DNA of 64,000 bases from Gordonia tangerina (GTDB lineage Bacteria > Actinomycetota > Actinomycetes > Mycobacteriales > Mycobacteriaceae): NCBI RefSeq assembly GCF_021556435.1, contig NZ_JAKGCU010000004.1:62001-126000 (forward strand), given 5' to 3'. Shown piece after piece: positions 32,605-41,290 of this stretch. The position numbers and the translations under genes were made by a program. Within the stretch, counting starts at the first letter, position 1, and every line of letters begins with the position of its first letter. The notes under the pieces are model-generated. The model had not been told where the DNA came from and did no database searches. It saw nothing but the letters and a program-made list of their open reading frames with translations.

Positions 32605-34845
32605 GTGGCGTTGTGGTTGTACCGGCTCGGCCGTTTCACATTTCGACACAAGTGGTCGGTGATCGGCGCATGGCTCGCCGTGCTGATCGCATTCGGCGCG
32701 ATCGTCGGTGCGGTGCAGCCGAAGTTCGCCACCGACTTCGAACTGCCCGGCACCGACTCCGATCGGGCGATGACGGTGATGAAGGAGGACTTCCCCGCCA
32801 TCAACGAGCGGCAGATGGAAGCCTCGACCAGCATCCTCATCGCCGCCGAAGACGGCTTGGCCAATCACATGCAGCAGATCGACGCGTTGGTGGCCGATGC
32901 GCGTGAGCTGCCCGAGGTGATCGACCCGCAAACCGTCGCCAACCCGGTCACCGTCGCCGAACAGGACCCCGCCATGGCGGCTGCGGTGCTCGGCGACGAC
33001 GGCAGGGTCGGTCTGATCCAGATCAGCCAGAACATCCCCATGCAGGACCTGACGCCGGCCGAGATGGAGCAGTTCAAGGAGCTGCTGGCCGAACACCGCG
33101 GCGATGGCCTGCAGGTGGAGGGCACCGGATCGCTGATGCAGGTCTTCGAGGCCGGCGGCACCTCGGAACTGCTCGGTTTCGCCGTCGCCTTCATCATCAT
33201 GATCGTCGCGTTCGGCGCATTGATCGCCGCGTTCATCCCGATCGTCACCGGCATTCTCGGTGTCGGCATCACCATGCTGCTGGTCACCTTGAGCGCCGAG
33301 ATCATCAACGTGCAGCAGAGCGCGACGACGATCATCACGATGCTGGGCATCGCGGTGTCCATCGACTACGCGCTGTTCATCGTGTCGCGCTACCGCTCGG
33401 AGCTCAATCTCGACGGCAATCGGGAGGCGTCCGCCGGGCGGGCCGTGGGCACTGCGGGGTCGGCGGTGGTGTTCGCCGGTCTGACGGTGATGGTGGCCGT
33501 CGCTGCGCTCGGCGTGGTCGGCATCCCGTTCATCACCCAGATGGGCGTGGCGGCCGCGGTGGCGGTGTTCATCGCCGTGCTCGGGGCGATCACGCTCATC
33601 CCGGCATTGCTCGGTGCATTCGGCCGGTTCGCGTTCACACCCCGCATCCCCGGCGTCCGGCACGGCGACGAGCCCGACTCGCAGCCGTCCAACGGTCTGC
33701 GGTTCGCCCGGTTCATCACTCGCTATCCGCTGCCGGTGGCCATCATCGGGCTGGTCTTGTTGGCCATCGCCGCGATCCCGATGACGAAGATGGAACTGGG
33801 CATGGAGTCCACCACCGACAGCGAGTACGAAGCCACCCAGTTGCTGCAGCGGGGATTCGGTGAGGGGATCAACGGGCCCCTGTTGGTGACCGTGAGCGAC
33901 GCCCAGGGTGGCGACGTCGCCCCGGCCGCCGCCGAGGTGGTGGCGCACGTCAAGACCCTCGACAATGTCGCCAACCCGGCGCAGATCACGTGGGTCGGCA
34001 ACGGCCAGAATCCGGCCGACACCCAGTCGGGTGCGACTGCCGCGTTGATCTCGGTGACGCCGGAGCAGTCACCGAGCGGTCCGGCCACTCACGAGCTGAT
34101 GGAGCAGATCCGCGATTTCGCCGCGACAGATCCGGGCGGTGCGACGGTCAACGTCGGCGGTCAGACCGCGATCATGTCCGACATCTCCGACAAGCTCAGC
34201 TCGGCGCTGATCCCCTTCCTGATCGTGGTGGTGGGCCTGGCGTTCATCATCCTGACGGTCGTGTTCCGCTCGCTACTGGTGCCGCTGATCGCGACCGTCG
34301 GCTTCCTGTTCTCGGTGTGCGCCACCTTCGGTGCGACGGTCGCGATCTTCCAGGAGGGCGACTTCGGGATCATCGACCACACCAAACCGATCATCTCGTT
34401 CCTGCCGATCTTCCTCGTCGGTGTGGTGTTCGGTCTCGCGATGGACTACCAGGTGTTCCTGGTGACCCGCATGCGCGAGGAATACGTGCACGGGGTGTCG
34501 GCGAAGGACTCGGTGATCATCGGCTACCAGCACGGTGCCCGCGTCGTGGCCTCGGCAGCGGTCATCATGATCTCGGTGTTCGCGGCGTTCATGCTCGCCC
34601 CCGACACCATCGCCAAGATGATGGGTTTCGCGCTGGCCGCAGCGGTGTTCTTCGACGCGTTCATCATCCGGATGATCGTCGTACCGGCAGTGATAACCCT
34701 GCTCGGCGACACCGCCTGGAAGCTACCGAAGTGGCTGGACAAGATCCTGCCCAACGTCGACGTCGAGGGCACCGCCATCCGAGAGATCCCGCTGGAGAAC
34801 AAGGTCGACCCCGACCTGTGGGAGCCGCAGCCGGCGAAAGTGTGA
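32605..34845 (+). CDS. MmpL/RND-family transporter
   Basis: 746-residue integral membrane protein with two RND halves. TM1 is near 15-37, then a porter domain (about 45-185), five helices including GIAVSIDYALFIVSRYRSEL, a second TM near 385-405, another porter domain, and five helices with VVFGLAMDYQVFLVTRMREEY. Both loops carry the Asp-Tyr pairs associated with proton relay in MmpL proteins. GTG 32605 start, behind GGGGAGG. The C-terminal cytoplasmic tail is short, so it is of the MmpL3-less general type. It probably exports lipids or siderophore-like compounds. No MmpS partner lies beside it. Confidence 0.92.
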   Translation: MALWLYRLGRFTFRHKWSVIGAWLAVLIAFGAIVGAVQPKFATDFELPGTDSDRAMTVMKEDFPAINERQMEASTSILIAAEDGLANHMQQIDALVADARELPEVIDPQTVANPVTVAEQDPAMAAAVLGDDGRVGLIQISQNIPMQDLTPAEMEQFKELLAEHRGDGLQVEGTGSLMQVFEAGGTSELLGFAVAFIIMIVAFGALIAAFIPIVTGILGVGITMLLVTLSAEIINVQQSATTIITMLGIAVSIDYALFIVSRYRSELNLDGNREASAGRAVGTAGSAVVFAGLTVMVAVAALGVVGIPFITQMGVAAAVAVFIAVLGAITLIPALLGAFGRFAFTPRIPGVRHGDEPDSQPSNGLRFARFITRYPLPVAIIGLVLLAIAAIPMTKMELGMESTTDSEYEATQLLQRGFGEGINGPLLVTVSDAQGGDVAPAAAEVVAHVKTLDNVANPAQITWVGNGQNPADTQSGATAALISVTPEQSPSGPATHELMEQIRDFAATDPGGATVNVGGQTAIMSDISDKLSSALIPFLIVVVGLAFIILTVVFRSLLVPLIATVGFLFSVCATFGATVAIFQEGDFGIIDHTKPIISFLPIFLVGVVFGLAMDYQVFLVTRMREEYVHGVSAKDSVIIGYQHGARVVASAAVIMISVFAAFMLAPDTIAKMMGFALAAAVFFDAFIIRMIVVPAVITLLGDTAWKLPKWLDKILPNVDVEGTAIREIPLENKVDPDLWEPQPAKV

Positions 34846-35145
34846 GCCCCGACCTCCTCCGATAGAAGCCAAACGGTCCGCGAGTGGATTTCGGCGCCCG
34901 CGAGCGGATGAGGACTCGCAGGAGCAGAAGTGGGCTCGCGAGACGAGGCGCATGCTCGCCCCAGACCGGGGGCCGCTGCCGTCCGGTGCAGCTCCTCGGT
35001 CGGACGAGGTTCGGCCGGCTCGGGGCCGGCGCCCAGACGGTCGATCGGCGCCGACGAACGTCTGTTTTGTGCCAGATATCGGCTACCGGGCGGAAATGTG
35101 TCGTCGGATGCTGAGATCTCTGCATCGATCGCGTACACCGATGGT
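34846..35145. other. Non-coding gap upstream of amidohydrolase
   Basis: 300 bp. The amidohydrolase reading frame stays open upstream to 34930, but the residues encoded there are Arg/Ser/Ala-rich and do not resemble the family, so I treat the stretch as leader DNA. No repeat or clear hairpin seen. Confidence 0.45.
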
Positions 35146-36384
35146 GTGACGACACTAATCCTGCACAACGCCCGGCTCATCGACGGCACCGGAGCCGATC
35201 CCGTCTCCGACGCTGTTGTTGTCATCGACGACGGGAAGATCACCTACGCCGGAAGCAATTCGAGCGCCCCACAGGTCGACGAGTCGACCACACCCATCCG
35301 CATCGACGTCGGCGGGAACACCGTCACCCCCGGCTTCTTCGACTGCCACGTCCACCTGTCGCTGCCCGGCACCAAGGGCTCGCCGATCATGGCCGCGATG
35401 GTCCCCCAGTCCTACCGCTACTTCGAGATCCTGGACCGCCTCACCGCCACCATCGGTGCCGGCGTCACCACGGTCCGCGACCTGATGGGTGTCGACGTCG
35501 GGGTCCGCGACGCGGTCGCCCACGGGATCATCGAAGGACCGCGGCTGCTGGTCGCGGACAAAATGTTCAGTCAGACCGGCGGCCACGCCGACTTCCACAT
35601 CCCGTCCGGACTCGATGGCACCGGGCTGATCGGCGGACTCATCGTCGACTCGGTCGACGAGGCACGCCGTCACGCCCGCGCACTCCTGCGCGACGGCGTC
35701 GACCTGCTGAAGGTCGCCTCCAGTGGCGGCGTCACCTCCCCCAGTGATGACCCGGACTGGCTTGGTGCCCGCACCGAGATCGTCGCGGCGCTCGTCGAGG
35801 AGGCCGCCAACTACGGAGGCCGTAAGGTGGCCGCCCACGCCATCGGCCTCGCCGGCATCCAAGCCGCTGTGCAGGGCGGCGCACACAGCATCGAGCACGG
35901 TTACGCATTGACCGACGAATTGCGCACCGAGATGGTCCAGCGCGGACAGTTCCTGGTTCCGACGCTGATCGAGACGCTCAAGCCCGACACTGCGACCCCG
36001 CAGGCCGTCGCCAAAAGCACCAAGTGGCACGCGCTCGCCCACGAGTCGATCCAGGCGTCGGTGGAAGCCGGGATCAAGGTCGCCGTCGGCACCGACGCCG
36101 GGCTGGTCCCCGATCATGGCGACAACCTCGGCGAACTCGGTTGCCTGGTGAAATTCGGCGGCATGAGCCCGATGCAGGCGCTCGTCGCGGCCACCAAGAC
36201 CTCCGCCGAGCTGTGCGGCGTCGACGACACGTTGGGCACCCTGGAAGCGGGCAAACTCGCCGACATCGTCGTCGTGAAGGGTGACCCGCTCGCCGACATC
36301 GATTCCCTCACCGACCACGACAACATCCTGCTGGTCCTCAAGGAGGGCAAGTCGGCGATCAACCGCGGCGGTTTCTCGATCTGA
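35146..36384 (+). CDS. Metal-dependent amidohydrolase (imidazolonepropionase/prolidase-like)
   Basis: 412-residue amidohydrolase-superfamily enzyme. The binuclear metal site is readable: H68-V-H70 (DCHVHLSL), bridging carboxylated K189 (DLLKVASSGG), H231 (AAHAIG), H251 (EHGY) and D317 (VGTDAG). The subgroup includes Xaa-Pro dipeptidases and aryldialkyl-type hydrolases with a leading and trailing beta-sandwich (VTTLILHNARLIDGTG; GTLEAGKLADIVVVKGDPL). Start GTG 35146 fits the family N-terminus. It is four bases ahead of the ThrE-type exporter gene, which suggests that it releases an amino acid or small peptide product that is then exported (inference). Confidence 0.88.
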   Translation: MTTLILHNARLIDGTGADPVSDAVVVIDDGKITYAGSNSSAPQVDESTTPIRIDVGGNTVTPGFFDCHVHLSLPGTKGSPIMAAMVPQSYRYFEILDRLTATIGAGVTTVRDLMGVDVGVRDAVAHGIIEGPRLLVADKMFSQTGGHADFHIPSGLDGTGLIGGLIVDSVDEARRHARALLRDGVDLLKVASSGGVTSPSDDPDWLGARTEIVAALVEEAANYGGRKVAAHAIGLAGIQAAVQGGAHSIEHGYALTDELRTEMVQRGQFLVPTLIETLKPDTATPQAVAKSTKWHALAHESIQASVEAGIKVAVGTDAGLVPDHGDNLGELGCLVKFGGMSPMQALVAATKTSAELCGVDDTLGTLEAGKLADIVVVKGDPLADIDSLTDHDNILLVLKEGKSAINRGGFSI

Positions 36385-36388
36385 CCCG

Positions 36389-37660
36389 ATGACGTCAGAC
36401 CACATTGCCGAGCACGGAGACAGCCCAGACACCGCGGAGATGCTGACCCTCATCGTCGAGGTCGGCAACGCTCTCAACAGATCGTCGTATCCGGTCCCGC
36501 GGATCACCCAGGTGATTCACGACATCTGTACGGCCTACGGTCACGACATCGCGACCCAGGTGTTCGCCAACTACATCATCGCGCTCGACGAGTCGGCCGG
36601 CCGGGTGCGGATGGCCAACACGGGTTCGATGTACCGCTTCGACCAGATCGCCGAAGCCGAGGCACTGGTGCACCGCCTGCGGGAGGCCGGTGTGCCGATC
36701 GGCCAGGCCATCGATGAGTTCGGTGCGATCGCCGATTCGCGGCCGCCGGTGAATCCGCTCGTCCGCGGCGTCGGGTACGCGCTGATGGCGCTGGGCTTCG
36801 CCTTCTGCTTCCGGATGAGTGCCGCGGCTACCGTTGCCGCGGTACTGGTGTCGATACCGGCGGCGACGATCCTGCTGTGGTCCAACGTCAAAGGCGCGCT
36901 GGCGGCATTGATGCCGGTGCTGTTGACCTTTCTGTCTGCGCTTGTGATCACGTTGTGGGCGGTCCATGGTGGATTGCCGGATCCGGTTCGACTGGCGGTG
37001 ATACCGGTCGTGACATTGATCCCCGGGGCAGCACTGGCCACCGCTCTGATCGAGATCACCGCGGGTGACATGATCGCGGGCACAACACGTCTGGCCTATT
37101 CGCTCGTCGTTCTGCTGTCCATGGCGTTCGGATTGGCGTTGGCGATCGACATCGTCGGACTCACGTCAGCAGACCTACAGGACCTGACGAGTTCGCAGGC
37201 ACCATCGTGGGTGCTATGGCCGGCTGCACCGATCTTCGGTCTCGGCACGATGCTGTACTTCTGCACGCCACGGCGGTTGTGGCTGTGGGTGCTCGCTCTG
37301 ACTGTCGGCACCTTCTGGCTCAATCACTTTCTGGTGAATGCGATCTCGTCGGCGTTCGCCGGTGGCGTGGCCATCGGGACCGCGCTGCTCGTGGCGTGGA
37401 CGATCAACGCGTATGCGAAGGGCCGACCGAGCGTGCTTGCGGTGTTCTTGCCGTCCTTCTGGCTCATCGTTCCCGGATCGATGGGATTCGTGGCGGTCAG
37501 CGGCGCCATCACCGCCGATCACCAACTCGACAGTCTGGGCACAAACGCCGCGCTCTCCGTGCTGAGCATCGCGATCTCCATGATGATCGCCAGCGTGATC
37601 GCCCCTTTCATCACCCGCCAACACTGGCCGACGACATGGAAGCTGCTGAACACCCGATAA
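36389..37660 (+). CDS. Threonine/serine exporter-family membrane protein (ThrE type)
   Basis: 423-residue protein containing both ThrE modules. The cytosolic N-terminal part with the first helices (about 1-280; earlier DUF1212) has VGNALNRSSYPVPRITQVIHDI. A C-terminal ThrE_2-like membrane part (about 290-415) has GVAIGTALLVAWTINAYAKGRPS. Around ten helices are predicted by eye. Corynebacterium ThrE exports threonine and serine by proton motive force. ATG 36389 lies four bases after the amidohydrolase stop, implying one operon. Single-gene architecture matches the actinobacterial exporter. Specific substrate not proven. Confidence 0.88.
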   Translation: MTSDHIAEHGDSPDTAEMLTLIVEVGNALNRSSYPVPRITQVIHDICTAYGHDIATQVFANYIIALDESAGRVRMANTGSMYRFDQIAEAEALVHRLREAGVPIGQAIDEFGAIADSRPPVNPLVRGVGYALMALGFAFCFRMSAAATVAAVLVSIPAATILLWSNVKGALAALMPVLLTFLSALVITLWAVHGGLPDPVRLAVIPVVTLIPGAALATALIEITAGDMIAGTTRLAYSLVVLLSMAFGLALAIDIVGLTSADLQDLTSSQAPSWVLWPAAPIFGLGTMLYFCTPRRLWLWVLALTVGTFWLNHFLVNAISSAFAGGVAIGTALLVAWTINAYAKGRPSVLAVFLPSFWLIVPGSMGFVAVSGAITADHQLDSLGTNAALSVLSIAISMMIASVIAPFITRQHWPTTWKLLNTR

Positions 37661-37884
37661 ACACCTGGTATCGCCGAGCACACCGCTGATCGAACTCGCC
37701 AACCCCACCGGCGGCCGACAATTCCATGCCCATTCCTGCCGCAGCCGGCTGCCCCGCACAGCGACTCTTACCCCACTTCCTCGCTCGCGCCCTACCGCTG
37801 CGCCAACAAAGTGCAGAAAAGTGCCATCCAGATGAAAATTCTGTGCCCACAATCAGGGACGGCCAGGGCCTTTCGCGCCACCCG

Positions 37885-37908
37885 AAAGTGCGGAAAGGCA
37901 CGCACTTT
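37885..37908. terminator. Candidate hairpin with short T-run
   Basis: AAAGTGCG (37885-37892) pairs with CGCACTTT (37901-37908) around 8 bases, and one more T follows. It is 225 bp after the ThrE-type stop, so it is either its distal terminator or a leader structure. Confidence 0.35.
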
Positions 37909-38028
37909 TCCACATATACGCAACGACCGACCGAAAATCTGGACACAAACAACGCCGCTGCGGTATTCTACTGCGCCGACCGTCCCCGCAGCGAGCTTTC
38001 CGGCAGCTATATCGCGTTCTCCTGCAGT

Positions 38029-38052
38029 CACTTCGACCGGCCGGTCGAAGTG
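38029..38052. promoter_or_regulatory. Perfect 24-bp palindrome (candidate operator)
   Basis: CACTTCGACCGG is followed directly by its reverse complement CCGGTCGAAGTG. It has no spacer and lies about 430 bp upstream of the degenerate ATPase gene, in the AT-richer part of the gap. It could be a repressor site or part of an unannotated transcription unit. Confidence 0.45.
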
Positions 38053-38484
38053 TCACCACGGTTCGGCCGCGGTCGACAACTTTCGTTTGCTCGCGCTAGA
38101 TTCTCCACCATGAGTTTCACGCCTGATCCCCGCAGGACCGCATTCCGCAAGGCCGCATGCCTTGATGGCATGTTCGACAGGTCATCCACTGCGACATCTG
38201 ACGCGTTCGTCGCCGGTCCGTCTGCACGGTGCACCTGAACATCGGCACCGACAATGCGCTGAAGTGGGAGCGGCCCAGTCTCGGCGTCGCATAGTTTCTT
38301 TTTGTTCGCCGATACCAACCTGACGCAGGTCCGAGTAAGACGAGATCCTTCCCTGCACCCGTAACCAATCATCACAGAGTCGCAGTCGGTAGGTTCAGCC
38401 CACTGAACCCGCCGAGTCGATAACGCCATTCATTCGATTTGCCGTGCGGCGCGGACCGCCAGGCACCGACGACGGGAACAGACG

Positions 38485-39240
38485 ATGCCCGACGACAATT
38501 CGTTCAGCAATGAGATCACCACGGAGATCGCACCGATCGCCGACGAAGGTGATGTGCTGCTGCACGCCGAAGAGATCGGGGTGCGGGCGTCATGGGGTCG
38601 CATATTCGGCCCCACGAGTCTTTCTGTCCGCGCCGGCGGAGTCACAGTGCTTGCGGGGTCGGGTGGGCGAGGTCGTACCGCGCTGCTCCTCACGTTGGCC
38701 GGACGCATGCGGCCGTCCACCGGCACCCTGACGGCGTTTGGCCGCGCCAACGATGCCCACCATCTGTTCTCGCAGGCCGCGATCGCCGACATCGACGAGG
38801 TCGATGGTATCGATCAGACGATTCGAGTCAGTGATGTTGTGACCGAACAGATCCGGTGGGCCGCGCCCTGGTACCGGTGGGTTCGTCCGTCACGGCAGGA
38901 GGACCTCGAGCGACTGTGTGGGCCGGTCTTCGGCAACTTCGCGTTGCCCGCGATGGAGGACTACGTCGAAGAACTCCCCGAGCTCACCGCAGCGCTGTTC
39001 CGAATCGCGATGGCGAACATTCGTCGGCCGCCGCTGTTGGTGGTCGGTGGTGTCGATCGGCTGACTCGCATCGAGAGCGCCGACAAACTTCTCTCCCGCC
39101 TGGTCGACCTGGGACGTGACCAGACGGTGATCACCGCAGATGTCAACGGGGCCCGGCTCAACGGTGTCCGGGACGTTGTCGACGTTCACAACCTGACAGA
39201 CGACGAGTTCGTCCAGCTCGAACAACACGATCGGATCTGA
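38485..39240 (+). CDS. Degenerate ABC-type ATPase paired with YhgE/Pip protein
   Basis: 251-residue protein with the overall layout of an ABC nucleotide-binding domain but damaged motifs. The P-loop is GSGGRGRT (58-65), with Arg64 in place of the invariant Lys. The signature region is VEELPELTAALFRIAM (161-176), with no LSGGQ. Walker B ends VVGGVDR, with Arg192 where the catalytic Glu belongs. ATP hydrolysis is therefore unlikely; nucleotide binding or a structural role is possible. ATG 38485. The membrane-protein gene starts two bases after the stop codon, so the two are certainly co-expressed. Similar ATPase/Pip pairs occur in other actinobacteria (from memory). Confidence 0.8.
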   Translation: MPDDNSFSNEITTEIAPIADEGDVLLHAEEIGVRASWGRIFGPTSLSVRAGGVTVLAGSGGRGRTALLLTLAGRMRPSTGTLTAFGRANDAHHLFSQAAIADIDEVDGIDQTIRVSDVVTEQIRWAAPWYRWVRPSRQEDLERLCGPVFGNFALPAMEDYVEELPELTAALFRIAMANIRRPPLLVVGGVDRLTRIESADKLLSRLVDLGRDQTVITADVNGARLNGVRDVVDVHNLTDDEFVQLEQHDRI

Positions 39241-39241
39241 C

Positions 39242-41206
39242 ATGCTTGCCGCATTCTCGCCGGGCAGCGATTTCAAACGCTACTACCGGGGCCGCATGCC
39301 CCGACTCGCTTTGGCCGTCATCATCCTCATGCCGCTGCTCTACGGTGCTCTCTATCTGTGGGCATTCTGGAATCCCTTCGACGCGGTGAACAAGATCCCG
39401 GTGGCCCTGGTCAACTCTGATCGCGGCACCACAGTTGAGGGCGAACCGCTCAAGGCAGGCGATCAGGTTGCGCAGGGCCTGATCGATTCGAAGCAACTGG
39501 ACCTGCATCCCGTCTCGGCCGATGACGCCAGAGATGGTGTGGAGCATGGGAAGTACTACTTCTCCATCACTCTTCCCGAAGACTTCAGCGAGGCCGTCGC
39601 ATCACCCACCGGGTCCGATCCCCGTTCGGCTGAACTGATCTTCACCTACAACGACGCCAACAACTATCTCTCGACCGTCATGGGGCAGGATGCGGCCGAG
39701 CAGGTGGTCAACCAGGTCGGCGCTCAGGTCGGCGCGCAAACGTTCGACATCGTGCTCAACGATGTGAGCGGCCTCATGCCGAAACTGAAGCAGGCGCAGG
39801 ACGGCGTGAATGAACTCAATGCCGGAATGGAGACAGCCAACAACGGTGCCCAGGAGCTGGCAACCAATCTGGTGACGGCCCGCAACGGGGCCGGTGAACT
39901 GGCGGGTGGACTCACCCAACTCGACAACGCGGTCACCTCGGCGACCGACCCCATTCTCAACATCCTCGATCGATCCGGCGGCGCCGGCCTCGACGCCAAC
40001 CAGCTCAACAGCGTGGTTCAGCGCCTCGGTTCCGACGCCTCCACACTCGACGCCCAGCTCTCGGCCGCCGCGTCTACTCAGTCACAGGCCAGCCGTTTGG
40101 TTTCCGGAGTGGTCGAACAACTACGGGCGAACTCTGATCCCAACGTCCGCCGGCTGGCCGACACCTTGACACCTGCGGTGCAGTTCCTGGCCACCGAGGG
40201 CTTGGGACCGAACGCGGACAATACGATCAGCCGGGTACGCGAGGACTCGAAGACGCTGTCACAACAACTCGGCAACCCGCAGAGTCCGGCCCGTACGGCC
40301 ATGGCCTTGCTGGAGAACGGTGGACTGCGCTCGGACATCCTCGCCGCGCGCGGCGCCGCCGACGAACTGAGCTCGGGTGCAGATCAACTCAGCTCAGGAC
40401 TCGTCGAGCTCAGTGATGGCGCCGATCAGTTGGCGGCGGGCACCACACAGCTGGCTTCGGGTACGCAGGAACTCGCAACTCAGGTCGACGAGGGAGTCAA
40501 GGCGGTCCCGCAATGGTCAGGTGAGCAACGCAACGCTCTGGCCGACGCCCTCTCCAAACCTGTGGCGCTGACGGAGAACACTCTCAACGAGGCGAAGACC
40601 TTCGGCACCGGGTTCACGCCGTTCTTCTTCGGATTGGCGTTGTTCGTCGGAAGCATCATCGCCTGGATGCTGTTCACTCCGCTCCAGTCGAGGCCGATTG
40701 CGCAGGGGCTCAGCTCACTACGTGTGGTCCTGGCCTCCTATGCGCCAACGTTCTTCGTCGGCGTACTCCAAGCCGCGATACTTTACCTGGTCGTCGTCTT
40801 CGCAGTAGGACTGCGCCCGATGTACCCCGTGGCCACCTTCGGCTTCATGTTGTTGATGGTCGCAGTGTTCCTGGCCATGATCCAGATGTTCAATGCCCTT
40901 TTCGGGCCGGCAGTGGGTAGGGTCGTCACGTTGGCATTCCTGATGATAATGCTGACGTCTGCGGGAGGGATATATCCGGTCCCGACGACGACGAAACCGT
41001 TCCAGTACATCCACTGGGTCGATCCGATGACATACACGGTCACCGGACTCAGACAGCTCACGCTCGGCGGGATCGACCATCGCTTCTGGATCGCGCTGAC
41101 CGTCCTGGTTCTTCTGACCGCCGCCTGTCTCGCGGTCTCGACCTGGGCGGCCCGCCGCAACCGGCAATACAACATGGATCGGCTGTATCCGCCGGTCGAG
41201 GTGTAG
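39242..41206 (+). CDS. YhgE/Pip-family membrane protein (ABC-2-like exporter)
   Basis: 654-residue protein of the YhgE/Pip (phage infection protein) family. There is one N-terminal helix (about 20-45), then a long extracytoplasmic part (about 45-455) that includes heptad-like coiled-coil segments (LNAGMETANNGAQELATNL and SSGADQLSSGLVELSDGADQ). Five C-terminal helices (about 458-640) form an ABC-2-like domain. Family members have been associated with export or secretion. The domain order is typical and full length. It starts two bases after the degenerate ATPase, and 84 bp before gadB. In this context it may export the decarboxylation product (inference). Confidence 0.88.
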   Translation: MLAAFSPGSDFKRYYRGRMPRLALAVIILMPLLYGALYLWAFWNPFDAVNKIPVALVNSDRGTTVEGEPLKAGDQVAQGLIDSKQLDLHPVSADDARDGVEHGKYYFSITLPEDFSEAVASPTGSDPRSAELIFTYNDANNYLSTVMGQDAAEQVVNQVGAQVGAQTFDIVLNDVSGLMPKLKQAQDGVNELNAGMETANNGAQELATNLVTARNGAGELAGGLTQLDNAVTSATDPILNILDRSGGAGLDANQLNSVVQRLGSDASTLDAQLSAAASTQSQASRLVSGVVEQLRANSDPNVRRLADTLTPAVQFLATEGLGPNADNTISRVREDSKTLSQQLGNPQSPARTAMALLENGGLRSDILAARGAADELSSGADQLSSGLVELSDGADQLAAGTTQLASGTQELATQVDEGVKAVPQWSGEQRNALADALSKPVALTENTLNEAKTFGTGFTPFFFGLALFVGSIIAWMLFTPLQSRPIAQGLSSLRVVLASYAPTFFVGVLQAAILYLVVVFAVGLRPMYPVATFGFMLLMVAVFLAMIQMFNALFGPAVGRVVTLAFLMIMLTSAGGIYPVPTTTKPFQYIHWVDPMTYTVTGLRQLTLGGIDHRFWIALTVLVLLTAACLAVSTWAARRNRQYNMDRLYPPVEV

Positions 41207-41290
41207 GAGGCCGCGCGACAGCCATATCCGACACGACGAGCAACGCATACCCGCTGAAGTGACCCCTGATCTTTGACGAGGAGAGTTTCC

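Larger units (their letters stand above)
37661..38484. other. 0.8-kb non-coding region upstream of the gad-type block
   Basis: No supportable gene in 824 bp. Base composition is noticeably more AT-rich than in the genes around it between about 37800 and 38120. It contains a hairpin AAAGTGCG/CGCACTTT followed by a T (37885-37908), a perfect 24-bp palindrome (38029-38052) and a small hairpin CATGCC/GGCATG (38156-38172). A 42-codon frame starting ATG 38110 has no family resemblance. The promoter of the ATPase/Pip/GadB block must lie here. Confidence 0.5.

Noticed and set aside
32542..33948. 468-codon minus-strand frame over the MmpL gene
   Set aside because: Antisense shadow; the plus strand has two clear RND halves.
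34930..35145. N-terminal extension of the amidohydrolase
   Set aside because: The frame is open, but the encoded 72 residues are Arg/Ser/Pro-rich and unlike the family, whose N-terminal strand begins at the chosen GTG.
38110..38238. Small protein of 42 codons in the long gap
   Set aside because: ATG present but no Shine-Dalgarno, and no recognisable pattern; Arg/Ser/Thr content is typical of random high-GC frames.
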